Below are positions 36,501-46,712 of a stretch of 64,000 nt of DNA, one piece after another. The translations under genes were made by a program, and so were the position numbers. The stretch's first letter is position 1. The number at the start of each line of letters is the position of its first letter. The notes under the pieces were generated by a model. The model searched no databases, was not told where the DNA came from, and was given only the letters and a program-made list of their open reading frames with translations. Source of the stretch: Puffinus mauretanicus. Taxonomy: Eukaryota > Chordata > Aves > Procellariiformes > Procellariidae. Location of the stretch: contig JAJKFH010003937.1 of NCBI GenBank assembly GCA_023333565.1, positions 950,001 through 1,014,000 on the forward strand. The letters run 5' to 3'.

Positions 36501-39500
36501 CGTTTCCGAATAAACAGGTATGGGAACCATGTCAGTAATTATATTTCTGCTGAATATTCTTTAGGAAAAATGGTGGTTTATTTTTCAAGTTTTCTGCATC
36601 ATTTTGTCATTTAAAAAAAATTCTCGTCTTCAAAGTTTTGTAATCAAACTCTGAGAGGGGGAAAAATATCGTGTTGAGGCACCTTGTTCCAGGTTAACTC
36701 TTTTTAGTAGCGTAGCTTAGGAATGTTTGCCACTGACTTACCAGCATATTATGTTTTCATTTTTTTCTCTGTTTTGCCTCCTTTTTTAAAATAACCTATT
36801 TTATGCATCACAATGCTGACATGTAATTAAAAAAACAAAACAACCCCCCCTCCTCCCACTTCCCCCCCCAACTTGCAGTAAAAGAGAGAAAGACAGAATT
36901 GGCAGTTGCTCAGCTGCCTTTATGCGTTATAGTCCTAGGTTCTTCAACAGGCTGTGAACAGGGGCAGGATTAAAACTATGTGAATGTCATTTATATTTTT
37001 TTCTTTCTTTTTTTAACTCTGAGTCTGTCTCATGCACTCAAGAACCCATGATCCATTATCTAGGGGGAATTGTACAATTGAGATGATCATACAGCTGTTC
37101 CATGTAGGTTAACATAGTGTATCTGTGGTATTTCTTTCTGAAGTAAAGCAAGAAGATTAGCTTTTTCTGACAAACTAATTTGGAAGGGAATTTTCCTGTG
37201 TACCTTGTGATAGTACAGGAATTGGGAGACCTAGTTACTTGTTCTTGAACTGACATGAAAGCTTTGTCCATTTTCAGTTCTAGTTATAGTAAAACAAGCT
37301 GATCTTCCAGATTGTATTGTATTATGGATTTTAAAGAACCTTACTATAGCTAGATACCATTACAGTCCTATTTCTGAAAAGATCTATTATGGGCTTAACT
37401 CAGAAGTTATAACACAAGCATTTCAGGTTGCTCTAAGTCAGGACTGTAATTAACTGGATAAGTGGACACCACTTATAATCAAGTTTCACTGAAAATACTA
37501 TTTCAACTTAAGTGTTTAGTTGCTAGTATAAAGCTCTGAACTAATTTTAATGTAATGTAATTCTGAAACTAAATAGTCCCGTGACTATCTCTAATATTTG
37601 AGATATTTAGGCCCTGGGGGATAGGTGGGCAAATACAAGGAGTTCTTAACTCTTAACATTTTTTCCTCAAATCAACTTGTGTTTCGATCTGCAGGGGTAA
37701 TCAAAAGCCTCACTGTCAGCTTAAAACTATGGTGCAATGAGAATCTCTCAGACAGCTTTTTTCTGCATTACTTCTTTCTTAGAAGCAGATTTTATTGATG
37801 ATGCCATGGATCTGTGGTAACAAACAATTTCTGGTTGTACACAATTTAAGACTGTTTACATTTCAATTGTTTGAATTTAGAGGGGTATACGATAAATCTC
37901 TTCTCCAGTTGTAAACTTCTTAAAATGCGTATCTCCAAATTTTTTTTGGTAGGGTTATGTTTTAAGTTCTATTGAAGGTCGTGTTGCGGTGGAATATTTG
38001 GATCCAAGTCCAGAAATCCAGAAGAAGAAATACGCATTCAAATGTCACCGTTTGAAGGAAAATAACATTGAGCAGATTTATCCAGTTAATGCTATTTCTT
38101 TCCACAACGTCCACAACACGTTTGCTACAGGTAGAGTAGATACTCAGTTTTTTGCAACACGCACATCAATTCCTTTAATTTTAAACAGGTCAGCCTTTAC
38201 TTCATATGCCCTTACTTTTTGAGCATTTAAATGGTATTTCTTGCAGTGAGCAGAGTTTTTAAATTATTTGATGCAGTGAGAGTTAATTGCTTTAACAGGG
38301 ATTTTGGGAAATACTCATTGTGCTCTTTACTGAATTATGCAACTCTGCATAATCCTGTGTTTTTACTGACAAAGTAATTCCAGTAGTTTTCTCTTTTCCT
38401 TCTTTTTTTTTTCTTTGCTGTATCTTTTCAGTCTTACCATTTTAAAAAATTAATTTTCAGGAGGTTCCGATGGATTTGTAAATATTTGGGATCCATTTAA
38501 TAAAAAGCGGCTGTGTCAGTTCCATCGGTATCCCACAAGCATAGCATCACTTGCCTTCAGCAATGATGGAACTACCCTTGCAATAGCTTCTTCATATATG
38601 TATGAAATGGATGACATTGAACATCCTGAAGATGGTATCTATATTCGCCAAGTGACAGATGCAGAAACAAAACCTAAGTGAGTATGCTTCACCTGTATTT
38701 GAGCCTTTCTGAGCATTCATCCCAAGATTTATTAATTTTCCTAAATTCATGAATAGCATTATTGATGCCAGTAGATAGTGCAGCTTGACAGTAGGGTTGG
38801 TTTTGATTTTATCTTGTTCGCCCAAGCTTTCAATATCCGTAGGTTGATAGACGTCTGATGGATAAAATTGTGCCTAGTTGTTTAGTAGGAGAAGAATGTC
38901 AAACTCTTATCCTTTTTGAATAGGTGCTATTATATGAAGCTGTGGAGTTATTGCTAGCTCGTTGCTTCAAGAATTAAGTGAAGAATTCAAGAATAATTTA
39001 TTTCTGTAAATGTTACTGTGTTTGGATATTTAAAACTTAGAATTAATGAAATCTTTACACACTGAGTACACACCCAGCTGTCACAGTCAGAAGTGAATCT
39101 GGATACTGTTCTAGGAAGGTCGTGTAAAATCAAGGAAAAGCTTTCTAAGTTCCTATGTATTGGAGTTCGCTGCAGTCCTCTGATAACACCCTTTTCTATC
39201 ATTGTTGCTGTCAAAATGGGGCAAACTGATTGATGGAGGTAAAAGATTTCTGTTAAATTCGCTTTGGCATGAATGTTACATAGAAAAATTGCCGTCACAG
39301 TGCAGAATTGCTCTACTTTTCATTATGCTAGCACAGGAGCAGTTGTTTTTATTTTCAAATTTCTGTGGTTTGTCATTGGTTTTTTTTTTTCTTCTAGTAC
39401 TCAAACTGTCTTAAACTTTATCTGGTTGTCTCCATTATTTAGTATCTAAGTGGCTATATAAATAGACACACATAAGTAATCAAAGTTCTTGAGTTTAAAA

Positions 39501-40715
39501 CCTCAAGACCTTCCCCCTCCCTCCTTTAAGTGACTTGTACATTGCTTCGGAGCAGCCATTTTATTGCTGTGGAGATGGGAGGTGGAAGTTACAGAAGAAT
39601 AAATACGCCTTCTCTCTCTTGGAGGTGTTTGTTTTAAAATAATTTTGATGCTTATGGAAAAATGAAACCAGAACTGTTTCGGTATTATTTCTGGGCTTCC
39701 TCAGGCAAAAAAAACCCCAAAGATGATAATTTAAATCTATTTTTAAAACTGGGTTGTACTTGTTACATACATTTGGGAGGGTTTAAAAAAAAAAAGTGAT
39801 AGGAGAATACTTCCTGCTATTGGTCTTGTGATAGTAAGAGCTGCTTTCAGTTATTTTTGTTCATTGCTAGTTATGGTTGCTAATTCTGTAGATGCTTCAT
39901 TCTACCGTATGAGGAGGTTAATCTACAATTAAACAATATTTCCTCTTGGCCCTCCATTATTTTCTGAAACAGATGGTTCATCATTTCCTGGGCTGTTAAA
40001 CACAGCAAGGTTAAGGTTAGACTCTTGGGAATCAGCTAGTTCTGAATCTTATTAGGCTGTAGAAGGAAAACTAATAAGAATACTCCTTAATATCATTTTG
40101 GTACTGTAAACAATTATTTATTAGCAAACAATTGATCCCAGAAGAGCAAATTGTTTGAGTCAGTAATGAGCTGAGAAAAGACAGAGCATATCTGTGTATT
40201 TGGAAAATAATTGTAACGTAATTGCAATGCATTTAGACAGGCATCTTTTTGGACCTGTTTCTATCTTTAAATGAATTTCTGAAAACATTAACAAGGTTTA
40301 TATGCTTTTCTGACATTTACAAGTTGCTTGTGCCAACCTTAGGGCACTAAGAATGATGCGTATATTTTAATGTTACAGTAGGGTGAGTCATCTCTGGTTT
40401 ATCCTAAAAATAAGGTACTTAGGACAGAAGACTAATAGTTGTTTCACAGTGATCTTTTTGCATATTAATTTGAATCACTTAGCATTTCTGCATGATGCAT
40501 TCTTAAATGCATCAAGATGGTGCCATATTGTATAAAGAAAACTTGGCAAGATCAGCTTTTTTATCACTAAATTATTATATATTGTATCTTGATACAAGTG
40601 AAAGCAGTCTTTCTACACATTTCTGCTTTTATAGAATGTTGAATGTTTTACCTGCTTACGATTGCTCTAAAAATTGCTTGCTGAAATACAGTTTATTTAT
40701 TTCAGGTCTACTTAG
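27500..40715 (+). CDS. BUB3: BUB3 spindle-checkpoint WD40 protein, complete
   Basis: The CDS joins 30287-30481, 31633-31702, 33123-33274, 36359-36517, 37953-38130, 38461-38677 and 40706-40715 (981 nt, 326 aa). The span also includes the non-coding first exon ending at 27548. All junctions are GT-AG and in phase. BUB3 is a seven-bladed WD40 propeller that binds the GLEBS motifs of BUB1 and BUBR1 and phosphorylated MELT motifs of KNL1 at kinetochores, delaying anaphase; it also helps chromosome alignment. Visible WD-type signatures are SSWD (33-36), GSWD...LWD (114-124), VWD (161-163) and [11 protein letters not shown] (252-262). The protein is nearly identical to known vertebrate BUB3. The last residues are Lys-Ser-Thr, matching the 326-residue human isoform rather than the 328-residue Ser-Pro-Cys-Thr form. 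Confidence 0.97.
27553..27615. repeat. BUB3: (GGGGCC)9 hexanucleotide repeat in BUB3 intron 1
   Basis: Nine perfect GGGGCC units (27557-27610) with partial units on both sides, starting about 5-8 bases after the intron 1 donor. It is the same unit as the human C9orf72 expansion repeat and is G-quadruplex prone. It lies within the CpG island. Confidence 0.97.
27616..30286 (+). other. BUB3: BUB3 intron 1, remainder
   Basis: The first 250 bp are CpG-rich and the rest AT-rich, with T-runs at 28447-28469 and 29546-29560. A second ATG-bearing open stretch at 27975-28157 has no family match. The acceptor is TTTTCTTCAG directly before the ATG. Confidence 0.6.
30287..30481 (+). CDS. BUB3: BUB3 exon 2, start of the coding sequence (residues 1-65)
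   Basis: The exon begins exactly with the ATG (CAG|ATGACG) and encodes [11 protein letters not shown] through CAFY, including the first propeller blade. The donor is TAT|GTAAGT. Confidence 0.97.
31633..31702 (+). CDS. BUB3: BUB3 exon 3 (residues 66-88 plus one base)
   Basis: The acceptor is TTTGCTTTATAG. The exon encodes [19 protein letters not shown] and then NTDQ. The donor is CAAG|GTAAGC. It is short and easily missed, but matches known BUB3 exactly in phase. Confidence 0.95.
33123..33274 (+). CDS. BUB3: BUB3 exon 4 (residues 89-139)
   Basis: The acceptor is TTTTCTTACAG. The exon completes Glu89 and encodes [19 protein letters not shown] through FSQPEK, including [11 protein letters not shown]. 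The donor is AAG|GTATGT. Confidence 0.97.
36359..36517 (+). CDS. BUB3: BUB3 exon 5 (residues 140-192)
   Basis: The acceptor is a T-run ending TTTTAAAG. The exon encodes [20 protein letters not shown] through FPNKQ. The donor is CAG|GTATGG. Confidence 0.97.
37953..38130 (+). CDS. BUB3: BUB3 exon 6 (residues 193-251 plus one base)
   Basis: The acceptor is TTTTTTTGGTAG. The exon encodes [20 protein letters not shown] through HNTFAT. The donor is ACAG|GTAGAG. Confidence 0.97.
38461..38677 (+). CDS. BUB3: BUB3 exon 7 (residues 252-323 plus two bases)
   Basis: The acceptor is TTAATTTTCAG. The exon encodes [19 protein letters not shown] through ETKP and the first two bases of Lys324. The donor CCTAA|GTGAGT is strong. 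If this intron were retained, the frame would stop at once (AAG TGA, stop 38679-38681), giving a 324-residue protein. Confidence 0.95.
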
Positions 40716-41060
40716 ACTTCTGGTGATACTTCTTCTCTACAAGAGGTGCCCACCTGCTCCTAACAAGAATAAACTAAAGTAATAGAAGTGAGAAGAGCAA
40801 TCCTTGTACTGATGATGTTTTTAACTAAGAAATATTTGTTTGTGTATTGTAGTATGTCTTAATCTGTCATTACTTTCCTGCTTATAATGTTAGTGAAACT
40901 GTTTTCTTTATCTGCTGTCTGTAGCTAAATTAGTTCAGTCCTGTAGGCGAGTTTGCGTATACCTTTATAAAAACTTATCACATTTTGTAGTATCTAATTA
41001 TGAAAACTTCCAGTGGTCTCATAATTGTTCAATAAATATTCGTAGGTTTTTTGAAAACAA
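40706..41060 (+). CDS. BUB3: BUB3 exon 8: last coding bases (Lys-Ser-Thr-stop) and 3' UTR
   Basis: The acceptor TTTATTTATTTCAG precedes G TCT ACT TAG, so the CDS ends at 40715 with Ser-Thr, as in the 326-residue human isoform. The rest is 3' UTR. Poly(A) signals are at 40768-40773 and, more likely, 41031-41036, which is followed by a TGTGTG-containing stretch. I found no well-formed Ser-Pro-Cys-Thr terminal exon downstream. Confidence 0.85.
41031..41036 (+). promoter_or_regulatory. BUB3: Main BUB3 polyadenylation signal AATAAA
   Basis: AATAAATATT lies 316 nt after the stop, with a TGTGTGT-like GU-rich element about 30 nt downstream. The earlier signal at 40768-40773 (AATAAACT) may serve a shorter transcript. 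Confidence 0.7.
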
Positions 41061-44000
41061 ATACTGTGTGTAACAACCTTTACTGTTTGTGAAACAAACA
41101 TTAAGACCAAACCTTTAAGTTGCAAGAGTTCTTGAGTTCTAGATCTTCCTGATGGAAAATTTCTGAACCTTTCGTCTTTTTCCAGTGAGATGAACTGGGA
41201 ATTTCTTCATTACCCAGGGACTTTGTCTCTCCAGGCAGTGTTTTCACAGGGCTGTGAAAGCCTAAAGTTGTATTGGGTGGGCTTGTTTATCTCAGTGACT
41301 TAATCGTTACTGGAGAACCAGTAACTGTTTCTGGAGCAAAGGACTTGGACATGTGGTACTTCGCATTTTTTGACATACTGCATAAAAGCCTAAAATTAAT
41401 GATGCTTGGGAAGAATTGAGCGTAGAGGGGAGCAAATGTAGAGTTTCAGCCTACAGCTGAGTGGTCTGTTCCAAGTTGCAGATCTGACCTGGTAGCCCAG
41501 GTTTATGGAGTAATACAAGTGGAAAGGTAGAAAAGAGGAGTTCCCCCAGAGTGGAAATGTCATTCTGGCCACAAACCCCCATGAAAATATGCTGTTTCTC
41601 TGAACGTCATGTTTGCCTTATTGCCAATTGGTAAGAAGTCTAATCTGTAATCGAATTTTGTATCAGCCTTTTGAGGATTTTGGAGTGGGGGGTGGGTGTG
41701 AGAAGATGCTTGAACTTGGACAAATTAAATTTCCTGAGGAAAGTTGTATTAGAAAAACAACTTGGACACTGTACGTTTGTTTTTTCTAAACAGGAATGTA
41801 GATCTGATCAAGAGACTAAACCTGCAAATCCATCTTCTGCTAAAAAGAATATATTCAATGTTGCACATTCCTGACTGGTTTGTGGAAATAAAGATAAATG
41901 CTTTCTGATTAGCACCACCAATAAAAGCTGTCTCATCCAACTCTGTTTGCAGGACAGACTGTCAGGCTGCTCTCTTAATAGTAGCTTGTATCAGGTGTTT
42001 GGGAAGCACTTAAGTAGTGAGTAGTAAGGAGGGACAGAACAAAACTCCTGTGAGGGTTACCGAAGGTGATTAAGGTGTGGGTATTTTGGAGCGGTGATTG
42101 GATTCATACTTTACTCCCAACTTCTGTTCTGAGTTATCAGTGCCTGCGTAGCCAGTGGGAGTATTTTATTACCTTTAAGAAAACAAACTTGCTGACAACA
42201 GAAATAGTAACCGATCGTTCCAAAGAAGGAGGTGATGGAGAGGAAGCTGGGCTCTGTGTGTGCAGAAAGCTAACAAACTGAGCTGTTACCAGATAGAGAT
42301 AGTAAACGAGTTGTATGTGGAATACTTTGTAATTTGTCAGGAGCTAGGTACGGATTCTTTGATAATACAAACTGGTTTTGATAGGTTTGAAAAAATTAAA
42401 GATCTTCCTGAATTAAATATGAGTAATGCCATCACTACAGTAGCATCTAGTTCTGATAGATGTGCACCATCCCTATTTCTTCCCATTTTAATTGGCTTTT
42501 TTGCATTGAGGGTACATGACTGATGTTGGGCAAAGGTTGGATTTTTGATGTCAGCTTAGGAAGTGATGACCCCTTAGTGTTTGGGTTGGATTTTTTGGTT
42601 TTGGTTTGTTGTTTGTTTTGTTTTTTTTTTTTGAGGAATGAGTTGATACATAGGGTCTGGGGCCTAAATGTGGGAACCAAAGGTTTCTGTGAGAATGACT
42701 AGCAAAGAAATAGTAAGCAAAATCCCTGGTCTGAGGGATGACTATAGGTTGAGACAGCAGGCTGTGTGTTAACAACAGTGTCAAGCGTTCCAGGGTCCCA
42801 GACCGCAATGTGTATGTCTGTGTGGGTTTAAATACATACCTATTTGCAGAGCAAACATGCACAATATCTGTTGTTTCTCCCTCTCCTCTCAGCTGAGAGA
42901 GTATAATTTTACAAAATACAAGCTTGAGCCCACAAAAAAAGAAATTATTTTGTTGTTACCTAAGAGCACAACAGCAACCCTGCTTATAGCGAAGAGAGAC
43001 CTGAAGTGAGGATGGGTCCAAATAAATAATGCGTGAAGGCAGAAATAGGCTGGGACTAATGAAAAGGTGGTTTAGTGATGGTGTGGAGAAAGGGGCACAT
43101 GAAATGGAGAAAGCATAGAGTGGGGATGTACAGGGGAGTAGAACTGTGGGGAACAAAGTGAAATAAGAGCTAGAGAAAGCAGGGGAAAACAAAGAAAGAA
43201 TTAAGGGAATTCCAAATAGTTTGGTTAACAAAGTAGACATGTAACATAACCTGGAAATTACGCCACCTGTGCAACTTTTCATTGGTAAGTATTAGAGGGG
43301 GAAAAACCTGTTAATGCTCGATGTACTGAGATCTGCATGCTTCAGTGGACAGAGGTAGCCCAAGATATGTGGGAGGAAATGGTTTGGACTTAACTAGTTC
43401 TATTTTAAAAATGGTAGGAAAATTCCTTGTGGTGTGTTGGTGTTTTATGTAAATGCTTGAAACAAACAAGAGTGTAGAAAATAAAGAGACAATTGGGCAT
43501 AACAGAGGAGAAGAGAAACATCAGTTGGTCAGGGCTACAGCTGTGTCGGTATGTTAGGTACAAATACGTGCAGTTGGAATATGGATATTTCTTTCACAAG
43601 ATTAATCTTCCTTTTATTAGCAGTCTTCGAGAAATGCAGGTCAAGGCAGAGGTTCATAAGCTGGAGAGATCATGAAACAAGCATTTTCTGACCTATGTAA
43701 CAAGCAGCTGAACAAAGAGGATATACTGACTCTTGATCAGTGGAATTGAGATCTAAAAAAGCTCCTTAAGTCATTGCTTTTTGCAGTGTTGAAGGCCGTG
43801 CAGAAAACATGGAGTCATAGCCATCATTCTAATAGAGTCATCAATCACCGTTGACTGCTTGCAGGAGAAAATATCACGGGTTGTCTCTCACAAGAGCCTC
43901 ATAACACCGGTATTAGAAGCCAAGTGGCATCTGTGCCCTGCATGTTACAAAAGCATGCTGGTAAGTGTATTTTTTTCTGTTGGCCAGGACTTCAAGATAA

Positions 44001-44915
44001 TCAGTGTATGGTGACTATCTACAAGGTCTGGAGCTCTGCTGCATCTCAGACGTGATGTTTTGTGCTGCCACTGCAATTATAATAAATATATATTAAAAAA
44101 AAAAAGTGTCCTTTAGATGGGCGCTTTCCCAAACAAAACCAGTCCCTGCTCTGAGCTCCAAGCTGAGCTCTGAGCTCCAAACACAGAGCTGTGATGCCAT
44201 TGAGAATGACCTTTCCAAAGCTGTGTAGGTATTGCTGGCTCCATCTTCCTTAACTGTCTCATACTTTTGTAAGTGTCCAGTAGTTTTTACTGCCTTGAAA
44301 ATGAAGGATTTTCTGTAGTTGGAGTCATGTAGTTGCTCAGTTCAGCAGTAATTCAGCTGGTGCATCTGTTAAGATAGATGCCCAAAAGCTGGGTGTTTCT
44401 ACTCTTGGATACTCTTGCAAATGTTGGCCTAAATGACATGTCCACCATCAGTGATTGGTATTAGTGGTCTGGAGTAGAACCTATTTCTTTTGACTAGCAG
44501 ATATCTCTTCTTGTGATTACACCATTAGCTGCTTTTATGTTGTTTAGTATAATCATAACTACAACGCTAGTAATTTTTTAGTCAATATGCAACTGATACA
44601 ACTTCTAGTCCTCCAGCAAGTGGCATTTGCTTTGAAATGTGTCAGGCTTCTTCGTTCAAGATAGTATTTAAGTGATACTTTGTAATACCTGTAGATATGT
44701 AGAATTTAGAAATGAAAAGTCAAATACAGGACTCGCCCAGATATTCTTATAACTAACGTGCTAACGGCGCTTCCTGTGAAACATGTCTTATTTCCTAAGG
44801 CTGTATGTGCAGCAGTCTGACTATATCATACATTTTCCTATAGCATGAAAAGATACGAGTGTGCTAACACATGATAGCAACACGGGGGATGTAATAGGTC
44901 TTCAGAGTCTCCTGT
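41061..44915. other. Intergenic DNA downstream of BUB3, no gene seen
   Basis: AT-rich sequence without a supportable gene. An A-run near 44094-44105 follows AATAAATATA, but no gene-like sequence precedes it. A short imperfect duplication (GCTCTGAGCTCCAA, two copies near 44149-44179) is the only other structure noted. Confidence 0.55.
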
Positions 44916-44931
44916 GATTACCTGCAAAGTG

Positions 44932-45190
44932 GAAGGGAATAAACTGTTCTCCATGTCCACTGGGACTGGGACGAGGCGTAATGAGCTCAAATTGCAGAGA
45001 GATTAGTGTAGACATTAGGAAAAACTTTCTAAGTGTAAGGATGGTTAAGCCCAGGAATAAATTGCCTGGGGAAGGTGCAGCGTCTCCATCTGTGGAATTT
45101 CCCAAGCACAGGTTAGACAGGCATCTGCTGGGAATGGTGTAGTTTTAACCGGATCCATCTTCGGGCAGGAAAGATAAGCTGGTACTGATT
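44932..45190 (+). mobile_element. CR1 LINE fragment (3' part), + orientation
   Basis: The sequence follows the CR1 3' region: AATAAACTGTTCTCC, then an aaattgcag stretch, ATTAGGAAAAACTTTCTAA, GGATGGTTAAGC, AATAAATTGCCTGGGGAAG, and a GGTTAGACAGGCATCTG-type segment. It is 5'-truncated and its extreme 3' end is diverged, so the usual ATTCTATG terminal repeats are not clear. CR1 is the main LINE of birds and other reptiles. It encodes no intact protein here. Confidence 0.85.
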
Positions 45191-46660
45191 GTACTTGTGG
45201 TTGTTACGCTGCTGAATTTGTCTCTGATCATGCATTCACCTGGCATTGCTCCTGTTACAGCAAACTAATATTCTTTGTGACCGAGGCAGGGGCTCCTATT
45301 TATTTAAAACTTTTAAATTCTTGGACAGGCTTTTATTTTCCTCCGTGGCCCACACCACCAGTAACAGACAAACTCGTTTCAGCTTTGAATGCGCCCATGC
45401 TTACCAGCGTGACCTGGCACTCCGGAGCCGGCGGGTGCTGGGGAGCTCCACCTGGGAGAAAGCTCTGCAGAACTGTCCCATCATACTTCTTAAATTCAAT
45501 GTATGTATTCATTTTGTAGGCATTTCTGAATTTGTATAAGGTTAATAAAGCGGAGTACCTGATTCTTATTGGCTATATAAATACTTTGTTTACATCAGTC
45601 TTACAATCATTGTAGTTTAAGCTTGCAGCTAGCTTCGCCATCAGCTTGCACTAAACAACTCTTGTACCAGCATAGCACGTTGTCGTATATTTTAATCAAT
45701 TCCCCACTTACAGAAACCCGCTATATTCTCTTTTGGTAAAAACAGAGCAAGGTAGCATCAAGTAAAAACAAAGCAATAATTTATTCACTTATGCCAAGGA
45801 GTTCCTAAAAATTAAATTAAACTAAGCAAGGGTTGCTTTTCCCTGCTTGTGTTTTCTGCAAACCACTGCTGTTCTGCAGCAACAACAATGCAACAAAGAC
45901 AACAATTGCCTTATTCTCAGCACTGCACAGATGCGTTGTAAGAAATTATTCTGGCTTGAGAATTTGTTCCCTAAATAGATAAGACAGCCAAAGGTTGAGA
46001 GAGAAGAAATATTCTCATTCCACAGATGTCAACAAAGGCACAGAATAAGGAAGCGAATTTTCTTGTCACAGAGCAAAGGCAGGACTTGAACAGATTTCTT
46101 GATTCCTAGCTCATGTAATTGGTTTAATTTTTTGCCTCTGCTGTAGACTTACTGTGGGAAGTTATTTGAGTTAATCTTTCTTATCCCTGTGATGTAATTT
46201 TTTTCAATTGAATGAACAGTGCTTCTGTGTAAAGGTAAATGAGACCAAATTGTTAAAGGAGAGTTAAGATCCTTAGATGAATCTTAAATGCAAATTTTTC
46301 TTATACAATGATACAGTATATACTCTTGTGTTGATATATAGTCCTGCTAAGTGGCATAAAGAGATTCTAATAGAATCAAAGATTGACTTTATTTGCTACT
46401 TTAGTGAAGGACAGATGTAACAAGATGAAAGTAGAAAGTGCAAGCATTTTTAGAGCTTGTGCTTTTAAAAATAATAATAAAACGTGCCATCGTGGTTCTA
46501 CATAGTATTATCTAGGCAGAAAAAATATATAATTCAGGCCCTGCAAATCAAAGACTATTAAGAAGTATTAAGTAGAGAATTTGTAATCTGCTTTGTAAAG
46601 ATAAAAAAAAAAAATTGCACAGCTGTAGCCTGTGCAGCAGACAAAAGAATGGAAACATCA
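45191..46660. other. Intergenic DNA, no gene seen
   Basis: AT-rich apart from about 45340-45480, with no coding evidence. It contains one MIR-like relic (46010-46120). Confidence 0.5.
46010..46120 (-). mobile_element. Probable MIR (CORE-SINE) relic, minus orientation
   Basis: The + strand reads like the reverse complement of the MIR core and 3' region: CATTCCACAGATG, GGCACAGAATAAGG, CTTGTCACAGAGC, GGCAGGACTTGAACAGA, in the expected order and spacing. It is strongly diverged, as expected for such old elements. The call rests on recollection of the family's shape, not on an alignment. Confidence 0.5.
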
Positions 46661-46664
46661 AGAA

Positions 46665-46712
46665 ATATATATATAATATATATATTATATAATATATATA
46701 TATATATTATTT
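46665..46712. repeat. AT microsatellite
   Basis: About 48 bp made only of A and T, mostly alternating AT with a few phase breaks. It may form cruciforms. Confidence 0.95.

Larger units (their letters stand above)
30482..40705 (+). other. BUB3: BUB3 introns 2-7, no other gene seen
   Basis: The introns are 30482-31632, 31703-33122, 33275-36358, 36518-37952, 38131-38460 and 38678-40705, all AT-rich. Simple sequence includes a T20-type run at 31028-31049 and C-runs near 36843-36868. No transposon, RNA gene or nested gene was recognised. Confidence 0.6.

Noticed and set aside
44080..44105. AATAAATATA followed by an A-run, possible processed retropseudogene end
   Set aside because: No gene-like sequence precedes it and no target-site duplication was found. 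A chance A-run is more likely.
44902..45105. 67-codon minus-strand open frame
   Set aside because: It is the antisense of the CR1 fragment and not a gene.
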